Source: Clostridia bacterium
GTDB lineage: Bacteria > Bacillota > Clostridia > Oscillospirales > CAG-272
Length of the DNA: 49,899 bases
Reading direction: 5' to 3'
Assembly (NCBI GenBank): GCA_017453245.1
Contig: JAFTKM010000025.1
Location: 1 to 49,899 of the forward strand
Below the pieces are notes generated by a model. It was not told the DNA's origin and ran no database searches. It saw nothing but the letters and a program-made list of their open reading frames with translations. Shown one piece after another: positions 15,495 to 23,947 of this stretch (positions are counted from its first letter, which is position 1; every line of letters starts with the position of its first letter). The position numbers were made by a program, and so were the translations under genes.

Positions 15495-17194
15495 TACATC
15501 TTCTCCTTATAGAACGCCTTGATCTTGGAAAGGTAGGTGATGACCTTGAACACTGCCGCCACGGTGGTGACGATGCCTATTCTCGTCCACACGCCCGCTG
15601 TGGAGCTCGACGAGAAGAACAGTCCGACAAGGAATACGACCGCGGAAAGGAGAACGGCAAGTATTGCCGCGCCCGACTCGTTGGGGTTGCCCGACTGCTC
15701 GTTGAAGGTCGCATACTGCTTGTGCTGAGGGTTCATAATATCGCTCTCTGCAGAGGAGAACAGGTGCGCAACGTACACGGTGTACACGGTCACGCCAAGC
15801 ATCAGATTATCTACCGTTGAGAGCGCCGAGTAGGCGTGGAACACAGACGTCGTCACCAGGGTGCCGACAAAGGCGATGACCATCGGGAAGAAGAGCTTGG
15901 AGTAAAGAAGAAGCGCGTATGGCGCGGGCTGTACCTTGTTGAGATAGGAGCTCGCTCCGTCACGGCTGTATACCGAAGCGATGTCGATATTTGTCATCAG
16001 AAGTATGAGCAGCATTATCATAACGTTGAAGCAGACTGTCATCTGCGTACCGAGATAACGCGTGTTCATAGCCGAGTAGAGCTTATTGAGCAGGTATATT
16101 GCCATAGGCATAATCACGATGAGTATGCCGCCGAGCTTGATAAAGTAGTTGGAGCGCAGACCGCTCGTCCACTCCTTCTTAAGCGCGGAGAGGAAGGGGC
16201 TGTGCTGCTTATTCTTTCTTGCCCTTGCCGCGTTTTTCTTCTTGAACTCAAAGGGGGTTGCCGCCATACGGCAGAACAAGGGCTTCGAGCACACGAAGCA
16301 TAGCGCAAGCAAGACAAGTGCGAGCGCAATAACGACAAGAAGAGTCGGAAGCGTGCCCGAGTGGAAGACGTAGCTGGTGATACCGACCGTCCTTCCGACT
16401 ATGAGCTCCGTGAAGGCGTAGATAGCGGCAAAGCTCTTTACGTAGGAGTTAAGGAAGCTCTGGATCTCCCAATAGGTCTCTCCCCAGGTCTCAATGAAAT
16501 TGATGTTCTCGGGAATAAGACCGATAAGACTGTAAACAAGGAGTATCGCAACAGCTCCCGCAGACGCGTAAAGGATATACTGAAGCACCCTCACGCGGTT
16601 TAAGAATACGTAGATATACATCGCGGGGATAGACAGGAGCGCGGAGAGAAGCACCGGCACGACCGTGATAAGCCCGAACATCAGAAGAAGCCAGGGATAA
16701 TAGTAAGGATTATAGCCCTTGGCGATACCGAAGGCGATGAACATCGGAATGGTGAACATAAAGCTCTTTCTGAGCTCGTAGACGTAGTAGACCGCGAGCT
16801 TGGAGAAGAACACCAGAGACGGTGTCGCGGGAAAGGTCAGAAGGACGGTATTGTCCTTTGAGAAATACAGAGACTTCATAAGCCCCGCAGTGTCGGTGAT
16901 GACCGACAGAAGAAGCATTACCGCAAATATGAGCGATATAACCGACACGGGTATATCGTGCACGAGTGAGAACAGACCGAGCAGCTTTACGTAATTAAAG
17001 AGCACGGTCAGGACCGCGGTTATTGCCGCAAACTCTATGATGAGCCAGACGAGCTTGAAGATGAGCGCGCGCGTAGAGCGCAGGTAGCTGAGATCCATCT
17101 TCTCCTTGAGCTGCATCTTGACAAGCGTGCTGAGGGCTCGCCAGGACTCGCGCAAGGTCTCGCCAAGCGGTTGCTTAAGCTTAGTTTTCGTCAT
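15494..17194 (-). CDS. ABC transporter permease, ABC-2/exporter type
   Basis: 566 residues with about 12 hydrophobic spans, from near 45-70 to 525-550. A long cytoplasmic break around 325-345 is rich in Lys/Arg (KKKNAARARKNKQHSPF). The N-terminal GETLRESWRALSTLVKMQLKEKMD stretch is a typical cytoplasmic lead into large ABC exporter permeases of Bacillota. It overlaps the upstream ATPase gene by four bases (ATGA) and the downstream small protein by one. With that ATPase it should form the core of an exporter or an envelope-remodelling ABC complex. The transported molecule is not evident. Confidence 0.8.
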   Translation of the reverse strand: MTKTKLKQPLGETLRESWRALSTLVKMQLKEKMDLSYLRSTRALIFKLVWLIIEFAAITAVLTVLFNYVKLLGLFSLVHDIPVSVISLIFAVMLLLSVITDTAGLMKSLYFSKDNTVLLTFPATPSLVFFSKLAVYYVYELRKSFMFTIPMFIAFGIAKGYNPYYYPWLLLMFGLITVVPVLLSALLSIPAMYIYVFLNRVRVLQYILYASAGAVAILLVYSLIGLIPENINFIETWGETYWEIQSFLNSYVKSFAAIYAFTELIVGRTVGITSYVFHSGTLPTLLVVIALALVLLALCFVCSKPLFCRMAATPFEFKKKNAARARKNKQHSPFLSALKKEWTSGLRSNYFIKLGGILIVIMPMAIYLLNKLYSAMNTRYLGTQMTVCFNVMIMLLILLMTNIDIASVYSRDGASSYLNKVQPAPYALLLYSKLFFPMVIAFVGTLVTTSVFHAYSALSTVDNLMLGVTVYTVYVAHLFSSAESDIMNPQHKQYATFNEQSGNPNESGAAILAVLLSAVVFLVGLFFSSSSTAGVWTRIGIVTTVAAVFKVITYLSKIKAFYKEKM

Positions 17195-19461
17195 GCGGTA
17201 GCTCCCTCTCTCTCTTTTTCCCTCTCTGCCGCTTCCTTAAGCGACACGGGCGGGTGGGTGTTGCCGTCGATCATATTCATATAGTAGGTCTCAAGCGGTA
17301 TGCCCATCTCCTTGATCTCGGCAACCGTCCTTGAGGTAAGTATCTGTCCCTTGCGGATGATGGCTATTCTGTCGCAGATGTTCTCCACAACGTCGATAAT
17401 ATGGCTCGAGAAGAATACGATATTGCCGCGGGAGGCGTGCTCCTTCATACACTCCTTTACCTGGAAGATGGACTCGGGATCAAGACCTGTGAGGGGCTCG
17501 TCGAGTATCCATATCCTCGGGTTATGCACAAGGGCAGACATAATGGTTATCTTCTGTTTCATACCGTGAGAGTAGGTCTTCATGGGGTTATCGATAGCTC
17601 CCTCGAGGCGGAAGCGCTCAACGTACTCCGCTATCCTCTTGTCACGGTCCTCCTCGGATACGTTATAGAGGTCGGCAATATAGTTGACGTACTCACGGCC
17701 GGTGAGGTTCTCATAGAGGGCGTAATGGTCGGGGACGAAGCCTATCTGCATTTTGGCGCCGACGGCCTGCTTGTCCACGTCGTAGCCCGAGACCTCGATC
17801 TCACCCGATGTGATGGTCTGAATACCTACTATGGATTTAATAATTGTTGACTTACCCGCGCCGTTGGGGCCGAGGAAGCCGAATATCTGCCCGCCCTCGA
17901 TCTCGAGGTTGGCATCGTAAACAGCGTAAACGTCGCTGGTGGAATATCTCTTTGAGAAATGACGGAGGATAAGCTTACCCTCGTTCCCGGGATTCATAGG
18001 TTCCTGCATACTTCTACCTGCAAGGTGTACCTCCAGAGCGAGTCTGTCGGCCTTGATCTTGCGGTTCCTTTCCATAATGATTGCGTAGGTGTCGGTGATT
18101 TCAAATACCTGCTCGTATAAGAACCACATCGCGAATGATAATACGATATAGACTGCGAAATAGATAAGCTGATAAACGGGGTAAAGAATGAACTTATAGT
18201 CCCCGATACCGAGGATCGTGTTAAGATCGAAGGTGATCTTACGAAGGTCCTCTGCCCAGTCTCCGAGCTTGGACGCTACGAAGTCCGAGTTGATGAAGAA
18301 GAAGTCGGTCTCGTTGCCCATACCCGTGAGCACCGCGTTTGCGATAAGGACGAACGCGTAATAGCAGAAGAAGGCGATGAGCGAGTAGACGAACTGCTTC
18401 ATCTTCGGTCTTCTGAAGATGCCGAGCGTCATAATGAGCACGGGAAGCGCGAAGGCGATATAATGGTTGAACCAGAACTCGAAGGTACGGGTGGCAAGCC
18501 AGTTCGCGCCGTCGGTGTTGGGCATTATCATCGCTAAGAACGCGCCGAGCACGTTGATGAATATCGTGAAGTAGTAGAGCTTCTCCATTCTGAAGATCAG
18601 AACGAGAGGGATAATGAACATCGCGGTGTTGCAAAGGTGGAGCGGCCAATCCGCAAGATGCAGGAAGGTCGAGAAGTCGTACTTGAAGCAGAAGGAGATC
18701 ATCGTCGCCATGCTTATGTAGATCAGGGCGTATCTTCTCTGCTCGTAGGAGCATCTCCTGAATAAGAAGTGCGCCGCGAAGATGAACGCGAAGGAGCCGT
18801 AAAGCACGATTCTGTGATAGACGTTGAAGTCATCGATCTTCACAGCGCTGTCACCAAGACCGAACAGTACCTGAGGAGCCCAAGCAGGAAGGCTTATCGC
18901 AAGCATACCAAGGAAGATCAGGACGGTGTTTAACCATTGCTTGCCCGTCGCCTTTATCTTCACTCCGTCAAGAAGGCAGGAGAGGGAGAGTCCGAGTCCC
19001 ACGCCAAGCTCGAGCGCAAACACTAGGCTGCGCCAATGGAAGGAGGACGCGAGCTCTGCGTCCATAGCGCGGTTGAGCATCGGGATGGCTATTATTGAAA
19101 GCAGATAAACCGCGGGTGTCAGGTAGCGTACTATCGGAGTCACGCGAGGAAGATGTTCCTCGAAGAACACGTAGGTAACCAGAGCGAGCTGCACTGTGAA
19201 GATCAGCCACATAAGGATAACCGAGGCGAATGCCTGAAGACTTCCCTGCGCGCCGAAGGGCGAGTAGTTGTTGAGGCCCACCGTGTGCCTTATCGCATAG
19301 TCACCGCCGAAGCTCCTGACAAAGAAGAGCGCTCCGTAAGCTAAAGCCGCGAGCTGTCTGTTATTGAATTTTTTAAGAAGGGGCTTGTCCTTCGTAAAAT
19401 ATAAAGCAGCAAACACGCCGCCGGCGACAAGGAGTGCCGCCAAGTAATAAAGTACCGTCAA
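17191..19461 (-). CDS. fusion of a YwaF-like membrane domain with an ABC ATPase
   Basis: 756 residues. Residues about 1-455 are polytopic (roughly 12 spans) and contain DWPLHLC at 271-277 followed by NTAMFIIPL, the signature stretch of the YwaF/TIGR02206 (TMEM164-like) membrane family. Residues about 495-715 are an ABC nucleotide-binding domain: Walker A GPNGAGKST (531-539), signature SHGMKQ (631-636), Walker B WILDEP (651-656), and H-loop histidine in SSHIID (687). Usual drug/bacitracin-type ATPases are about 240-310 residues and lack the membrane half. The start is a TTG with GGAGG 8 bases upstream; no ATG competes. First gene of the operon; the downstream permease supplies a second membrane part. 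Confidence 0.85.
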   Translation of the reverse strand: MTVLYYLAALLVAGGVFAALYFTKDKPLLKKFNNRQLAALAYGALFFVRSFGGDYAIRHTVGLNNYSPFGAQGSLQAFASVILMWLIFTVQLALVTYVFFEEHLPRVTPIVRYLTPAVYLLSIIAIPMLNRAMDAELASSFHWRSLVFALELGVGLGLSLSCLLDGVKIKATGKQWLNTVLIFLGMLAISLPAWAPQVLFGLGDSAVKIDDFNVYHRIVLYGSFAFIFAAHFLFRRCSYEQRRYALIYISMATMISFCFKYDFSTFLHLADWPLHLCNTAMFIIPLVLIFRMEKLYYFTIFINVLGAFLAMIMPNTDGANWLATRTFEFWFNHYIAFALPVLIMTLGIFRRPKMKQFVYSLIAFFCYYAFVLIANAVLTGMGNETDFFFINSDFVASKLGDWAEDLRKITFDLNTILGIGDYKFILYPVYQLIYFAVYIVLSFAMWFLYEQVFEITDTYAIIMERNRKIKADRLALEVHLAGRSMQEPMNPGNEGKLILRHFSKRYSTSDVYAVYDANLEIEGGQIFGFLGPNGAGKSTIIKSIVGIQTITSGEIEVSGYDVDKQAVGAKMQIGFVPDHYALYENLTGREYVNYIADLYNVSEEDRDKRIAEYVERFRLEGAIDNPMKTYSHGMKQKITIMSALVHNPRIWILDEPLTGLDPESIFQVKECMKEHASRGNIVFFSSHIIDVVENICDRIAIIRKGQILTSRTVAEIKEMGIPLETYYMNMIDGNTHPPVSLKEAAEREKEREGATA

Positions 19462-19514
19462 GGTGAGTTCCTCCGTATGGTTTTCTATCGACCGTGGCCG
19501 AGAAAATGAACAAA

Positions 19515-19586
19515 AAATAAGGGTTTGGCTCGAAATATCGCCTCACGAGCCAAACCCATTATATATAAATAGTATTGCTTTGTAAA
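19515..19586 (-). promoter_or_regulatory. promoter nested in a terminator-like inverted repeat
   Basis: On the minus strand TTTACA (19586-19581), 17 bases, TATAAT (19563-19558). The -10 box is flush with a perfect 12-bp inverted repeat GGGTTTGGCTCG (plus 19521-19532)/CGAGCCAAACCC (19546-19557), followed on the minus strand by TTATTTTTTG. Read-through from the upstream 5'-nucleotidase gene would make the full terminator. A transcript starting about 7 bases below the -10 box would begin inside the stem and keep only about 6 bp of it. Confidence 0.7.
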
Positions 19587-19724
19587 TATTTTTTAATAAA
19601 ACTTAAGAATTTTTAATTATATTTAAGAAATAGTCTTTCGCCCGCCTTAACGCCGTTTTATGCGTGTCGGCGCCGGATTGACTGTGTACGGTTGCAATGG
19701 GAGGCTTCGCGAGCGCGCTACAAA

Positions 19725-21269
19725 TCAGGCGAGATTGCCCGCCTTAACGTACTCGGCAAACAAATCTCTTGCGTAGACACCCGAGCCATATCTCGCCACT
19801 TCTGTCAGGTTATTGTAAACATAACTTGACGTATAGGTGTCCACAACGACGTAATAGGTCGCATTGTCGTCTATTGAAGAAATATCGTTATTTCCGTAAC
19901 AGATGTAATAGTCCGAGTTATTTGTGTTGATAAATTTACGCTTAAGGTCGCGCCCCGAGATCGAGCAGAGGACGAGCTCGTTGTCAAACGGGAGGAGTGA
20001 GTAGATGTCCGAGTAGGTTATCTCTCCCGACTTAAGATTATAGGGATTTCTTGTACGTATGAAGCCGCCGCCGAGGATAATGTCGTATTCGCCGCCCCAC
20101 TTCGCTACTCCGTATTCGTAGTAAAGATCAGCAACTATCTGTTCAACCTCGCTGTCGTCAAGGTATCGCGAGCTTGTGCCGAGGACCTCGTATGCGCCGT
20201 CGATCATATCCTTGTATTTTGCGAGGAGCTGATCAATAAGCGGGTCCTGCGGCATATCACCGTATACACCCGACTTTACTACCTCGGGAGATCTGACACG
20301 CTTATTGCCGTTAGCTGTATTATAGGAAAGCGCCGCGTGTGTAAGTCCCTTATTCTCTCCTCCGCCCTGAAGGTGGTAGACGCCCTTGCTGTCGGAGAGG
20401 ACGTAGGACTGATGAGTATGAGCCTCGAAAACAACATCGACATAGTCACCCGAGAGCGAGGTGTCATAGTAGGAGGAGATGGCGTTATTGCTCACCGGCT
20501 TAACACCGCTTGAGCTCGAGCCGTAGCCGTCGTGGAGCGAGTATACGATAACGTCGACTCCCTCCGCCTTGAGTCTTTCCGACTCCGCCCTGACGAGTGC
20601 GGTCAGCTCTCTGCCGACCTTGAACTCAACGTCACCTACGACCTCGCCCGAGATAGAGGAATAGCAGTCGCCTATCGCGCCGATAATGCCTATCTCGATC
20701 CCGCCTCTTTCGACAACGACCGAGGGTGTGGCGTACTCTGCCCTCTCACCCGTGGTCTTATCATAGACGTTAATGGCAAGGAAGGGGAAGCTTGCAAGCT
20801 CAAGATTTTCGTATATGTACTCGTCCGACCAATCATACTCGTGGTTGCCGAGAGTCATTGAGACAAAGCCCATCTCATTCATCCAATCGGTTATAAGTGC
20901 GCCATAGGTGAGGTTGGACTCGGAGGAGCCCTGCCACATATCGCCCGAGGAAAGGAGTATGGAGTTTTCGTCCATCACGGTCTTAAGATAGGTCGTAAGG
21001 CCCGCGATACCCGGCTGAGACGAGCCCGGGTTCACCTTGCCGTGCAGGTCGTTGACGGCGTAGAGGTCGATGATTACGATTACCGATACCGAGCACTCGT
21101 CGCAGTAGCCGTCATCATCCGTGTCGGTGTGAGCGTCACACTCCTCACCGCCATTTACCGGACCTCCGCATTCGGGCAGGATAATATCCTTAACCTTCTC
21201 GACAAGATCGCATCCCGCAAACGAAAGGACGAGAGCGAGGGTAAGGATTATTGCAATTATTCTTTTCAT
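19725..21269 (-). CDS. 5'-nucleotidase/cyclic-phosphodiesterase family lipoprotein
   Basis: 514 residues. The N-terminus is a lipoprotein signal (lipobox SFAGC, Cys about 20), so the enzyme is extracytoplasmic. Next comes an acidic cysteine-bearing linker CDAHTDTDDDGYCDEC, of a kind seen in clostridial surface proteins and probably calcium-binding. The metallophosphoesterase domain has the calcineurin-like signatures VNDLHG, SSGDMWQGS, LGNHEYDW, and AHTHQSYV. The C-terminal 5'-nucleotidase domain (about 355-514) has the GGGFIRTRNPY and FDNELVLCSISG substrate-site stretches. It probably dephosphorylates external nucleotides or cyclic nucleotides to nucleosides for uptake. It has its own promoter (21339-21367) and is monocistronic. 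Confidence 0.9.
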   Translation of the reverse strand: MKRIIAIILTLALVLSFAGCDLVEKVKDIILPECGGPVNGGEECDAHTDTDDDGYCDECSVSVIVIIDLYAVNDLHGKVNPGSSQPGIAGLTTYLKTVMDENSILLSSGDMWQGSSESNLTYGALITDWMNEMGFVSMTLGNHEYDWSDEYIYENLELASFPFLAINVYDKTTGERAEYATPSVVVERGGIEIGIIGAIGDCYSSISGEVVGDVEFKVGRELTALVRAESERLKAEGVDVIVYSLHDGYGSSSSGVKPVSNNAISSYYDTSLSGDYVDVVFEAHTHQSYVLSDSKGVYHLQGGGENKGLTHAALSYNTANGNKRVRSPEVVKSGVYGDMPQDPLIDQLLAKYKDMIDGAYEVLGTSSRYLDDSEVEQIVADLYYEYGVAKWGGEYDIILGGGFIRTRNPYNLKSGEITYSDIYSLLPFDNELVLCSISGRDLKRKFINTNNSDYYICYGNNDISSIDDNATYYVVVDTYTSSYVYNNLTEVARYGSGVYARDLFAEYVKAGNLA

Positions 21270-21308
21270 GCTTTCTCCATTATAAATAATAAAGGACCCA
21301 AATAACGC

Positions 21309-21367
21309 GTAAAATAGCGTATTTTGTCTTATACCACTATTTTACAGTATCTTGCGCGTTAATTCAA
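21309..21367 (-). promoter_or_regulatory. promoter of the 5'-nucleotidase gene with a flanking inverted repeat
   Basis: On the minus strand TTGAAT (21367-21362), 17 bases, TAAAAT (21344-21339). The -10 box lies inside CTATTTTAC (plus 21337-21345), which is repeated inverted as GTAAAATAG at 21309-21317; AACGCG/CGCGTT (21304-21309/21355-21360) flank it. The arrangement could be an operator or a leader hairpin; no dedicated regulator is adjacent. Confidence 0.6.
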
Positions 21368-21397
21368 GTCCTTTTTTGTATTTAATTGCGGAATAGC

Positions 21398-23947
21398 TCA
21401 GATTGAAGCAGAAATGACGTGCTCTCCGGGTAAAAAAAGAGTCTCTATGCCATCTAAAACAAAGGTTGCCACAGTATTTGCGGGTACGGTAATGCTGTAC
21501 TCAACGCCCCTCTCTGTCCTTCTCCAAGCCGAACGGACGGTTCCGTATGCGCTATCGTACTCGCACTCGGCATGTGTGATGCTGCCGCCTGCCTTAGGCT
21601 CGATAAGAAAGTGCCTTTCACCGGCTATTTTTATTCCACACATTTCTCCGAATATCCACTCACAAACTGCGCCCTTGGAGTAGTGGTTGAGTGATGCAAC
21701 GCCTCCCTGAGCCTCGGTGCCTTCCCAGCTCTCCCAGATCGTATTTGCTCCCATCTTGGGCATAAAGAGCCAACCCGGCATCTGCTCGTTTTCAAGCAGG
21801 CGGTACGCGTATTCAATATCCATATCATCAAGAACATAGAGTATAAACGGAGTTGATAGGAATCCTGTGCCGACTCGCCAACCGTAGTTATCAAGCGCTT
21901 TTAGTAAACGTTTCTTGGCATATTCTGTCTGTTCGGTATCTAAGAGGCCAAAATATAGCGGTCGAACCAATTTCGCTTGTCTGTCCGTATCGAGACTGAA
22001 TTTCTCGGTTTTGACAAGCTCGCGGTAGCCGAGCCTTGCTCTTTCGCAATGCTTCTCATAGAGCGCCTTATCCTCGTCCATACCGAGAATATCCGCAATT
22101 TTCGCCATAGTGTCAAGCATATATACAACGTATGCGGTGGTCTCCTCGGGGTGGGGACAAATAAAGTCCGAGATGCTGAAGGGATTGACGTCAGCAGGCT
22201 CTGCCCACTCGCCGTAGGACTGTCCGTAGTTTGATATCATACGTCGGTATTTCCCCTTCACGCCCGTGGGCATACCCGTGAGGTAATGCCTGCCAAGGCT
22301 CTTGATCTTGAAGGTGGCGTATTTCTTCATTGCATCGTAGTTTTCCTCGAGGATGCGGATATCTCCGTAGCGCTCATATATTCGGTAAGGGATAAGCACG
22401 CCCGCATCCGACCAGCCCGCAGAGCCGTCCATAGCATTCATATAAAAATCTATGCCTCCGACGGGAGTTATCTGACGGAATACGCCGTTTCTTCTCTGTC
22501 CGTCGCGCATATCGAGAACGTACTTTCTCGCGAAGGATGCGTAGTCGAAGAAATACGTCGCAGTATTGCAGAATATCTGCGCATCGCCCGTCCAGCCGTG
22601 TCTTTCTCTTGTGGGACAGTCGGTCGGAACGTCGAGATGGTTATTCTTGGTGGACCAACGTGTACTCTCGACAAATTTATTTATCAACTCGTGCGAGCAA
22701 TCAAAGCGGAGTGTATCCTCCATGTCCGAATAGACCGCGATGGCGGTGAAGTCCTCGGGACACCACTCGATATTTCCTTCGACGAGGACGTATTGGAAGC
22801 CGAAAACGGCAAATTTGGTCTTATATTCATTGAGGCCATCCTTGGCGGTATAGCATACCTCTTGAAGAGGTGTCCTGCGCTTTTTAGTCGAGCACTGGAT
22901 ATTCTTCTGGGTAAACTCACCGTCCTTATCAAAGGTCTCGCCGAAGCGTAGCCTTAGTATCTGATCCTTCTTTGCCTTCACGGAAAAACTCAGATATCCC
23001 GCGATATTCTGTCCAAAATTTAACACGGTATGGCCTTTGGGCGTTTTTATGACAGTAGGCTTGAAGGTCTCTCCCTCTTTTACCGGGACGTTATTTGAGG
23101 CTGTGGGTGTGACCTTATGACGCGTTACTCTCGCCCTGCCCGAGTAAGAGGGGGCAAAGCGCGCGTCGACCACCTCGCCGTCCTGATTGTCGGCAAAGCG
23201 GATAGGTCCGTCGTTTGACCATGACCAGCTGCCATCACTCACGACAAGCTCGCTTGAGCCGTCAAGCCTCTCAATTTCAAGCTGGACAAGGAGCTTTGTC
23301 CTTTTTCCGTATTGGTTTTTTAGCCCCCAGGCTCCACATGAGCCGCGATACCAGCCGTCGGCAAGCTCAGCCTCAATGACGTTATTTCCTTCCATCAGAA
23401 GCTCGGTTACGTCATAGGTCTGATACTGAACTCTTTTTCTGTAATCGGTGTGACCGGGAGCAAGAATAAAATCGCCGACTCGCTTTCCGTTGAGCTTAAG
23501 CTCATACAGACCGCAGGCGGTGGCGTAAATGCGCGCGCGTTTTACGTTCTTTGCTTCAAATTCTTTTTTAAAGCAATCGACGGGGTATCTATGACGGGGA
23601 TCAACTCTGTAATCGCCCGTTACCCACTTTGCCTGCCAATCCGAGCTATCAAGCAAGCCCATCTCAAAGAATGCGGGTGAGGGCTCTCCCTCCCTGCCGT
23701 TTTCATCCCACAGAGTCACGGTAAGCTCTATTCTTTCTCGGGAATGAAGCTCTTTTGGATATACCGCTCTCATCGAGCTACTCTCTACCCTAGCCGTATC
23801 CCAAACGACTTCGTCACCCGATTTTGCAACTATACGATAAGCGGTCTGCTTTTCACCGCCTTCGCAACACCAGGTAATCGTGGGATTTTGAAAATCGACG
23901 CCTATCGGATCTGTCAGAAATTCGGTTTTAATTCTTATTGCTTTCAT
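21398..23947 (-). CDS. GH78 alpha-L-rhamnosidase
   Basis: 849 residues, typical of GH78. N-terminal beta-sandwich domains (about 1-330) lead into the (alpha/alpha)6 barrel with the family's PTDCPTRERHGWTGDAQIF block (about 435-453), which carries the catalytic acid region, and later NHYSKGAVCEWIF before a C-terminal beta-sandwich. It removes terminal alpha-L-rhamnose from glycosides. There is no signal peptide, so it acts in the cytoplasm on imported substrate. It overlaps the upstream symporter gene by four bases (ATGA) and is the last gene of a GH3-symporter-GH78 operon. No terminator is obvious between it and the 5'-nucleotidase gene. Confidence 0.93.
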   Translation of the reverse strand: MKAIRIKTEFLTDPIGVDFQNPTITWCCEGGEKQTAYRIVAKSGDEVVWDTARVESSSMRAVYPKELHSRERIELTVTLWDENGREGEPSPAFFEMGLLDSSDWQAKWVTGDYRVDPRHRYPVDCFKKEFEAKNVKRARIYATACGLYELKLNGKRVGDFILAPGHTDYRKRVQYQTYDVTELLMEGNNVIEAELADGWYRGSCGAWGLKNQYGKRTKLLVQLEIERLDGSSELVVSDGSWSWSNDGPIRFADNQDGEVVDARFAPSYSGRARVTRHKVTPTASNNVPVKEGETFKPTVIKTPKGHTVLNFGQNIAGYLSFSVKAKKDQILRLRFGETFDKDGEFTQKNIQCSTKKRRTPLQEVCYTAKDGLNEYKTKFAVFGFQYVLVEGNIEWCPEDFTAIAVYSDMEDTLRFDCSHELINKFVESTRWSTKNNHLDVPTDCPTRERHGWTGDAQIFCNTATYFFDYASFARKYVLDMRDGQRRNGVFRQITPVGGIDFYMNAMDGSAGWSDAGVLIPYRIYERYGDIRILEENYDAMKKYATFKIKSLGRHYLTGMPTGVKGKYRRMISNYGQSYGEWAEPADVNPFSISDFICPHPEETTAYVVYMLDTMAKIADILGMDEDKALYEKHCERARLGYRELVKTEKFSLDTDRQAKLVRPLYFGLLDTEQTEYAKKRLLKALDNYGWRVGTGFLSTPFILYVLDDMDIEYAYRLLENEQMPGWLFMPKMGANTIWESWEGTEAQGGVASLNHYSKGAVCEWIFGEMCGIKIAGERHFLIEPKAGGSITHAECEYDSAYGTVRSAWRRTERGVEYSITVPANTVATFVLDGIETLFLPGEHVISASI

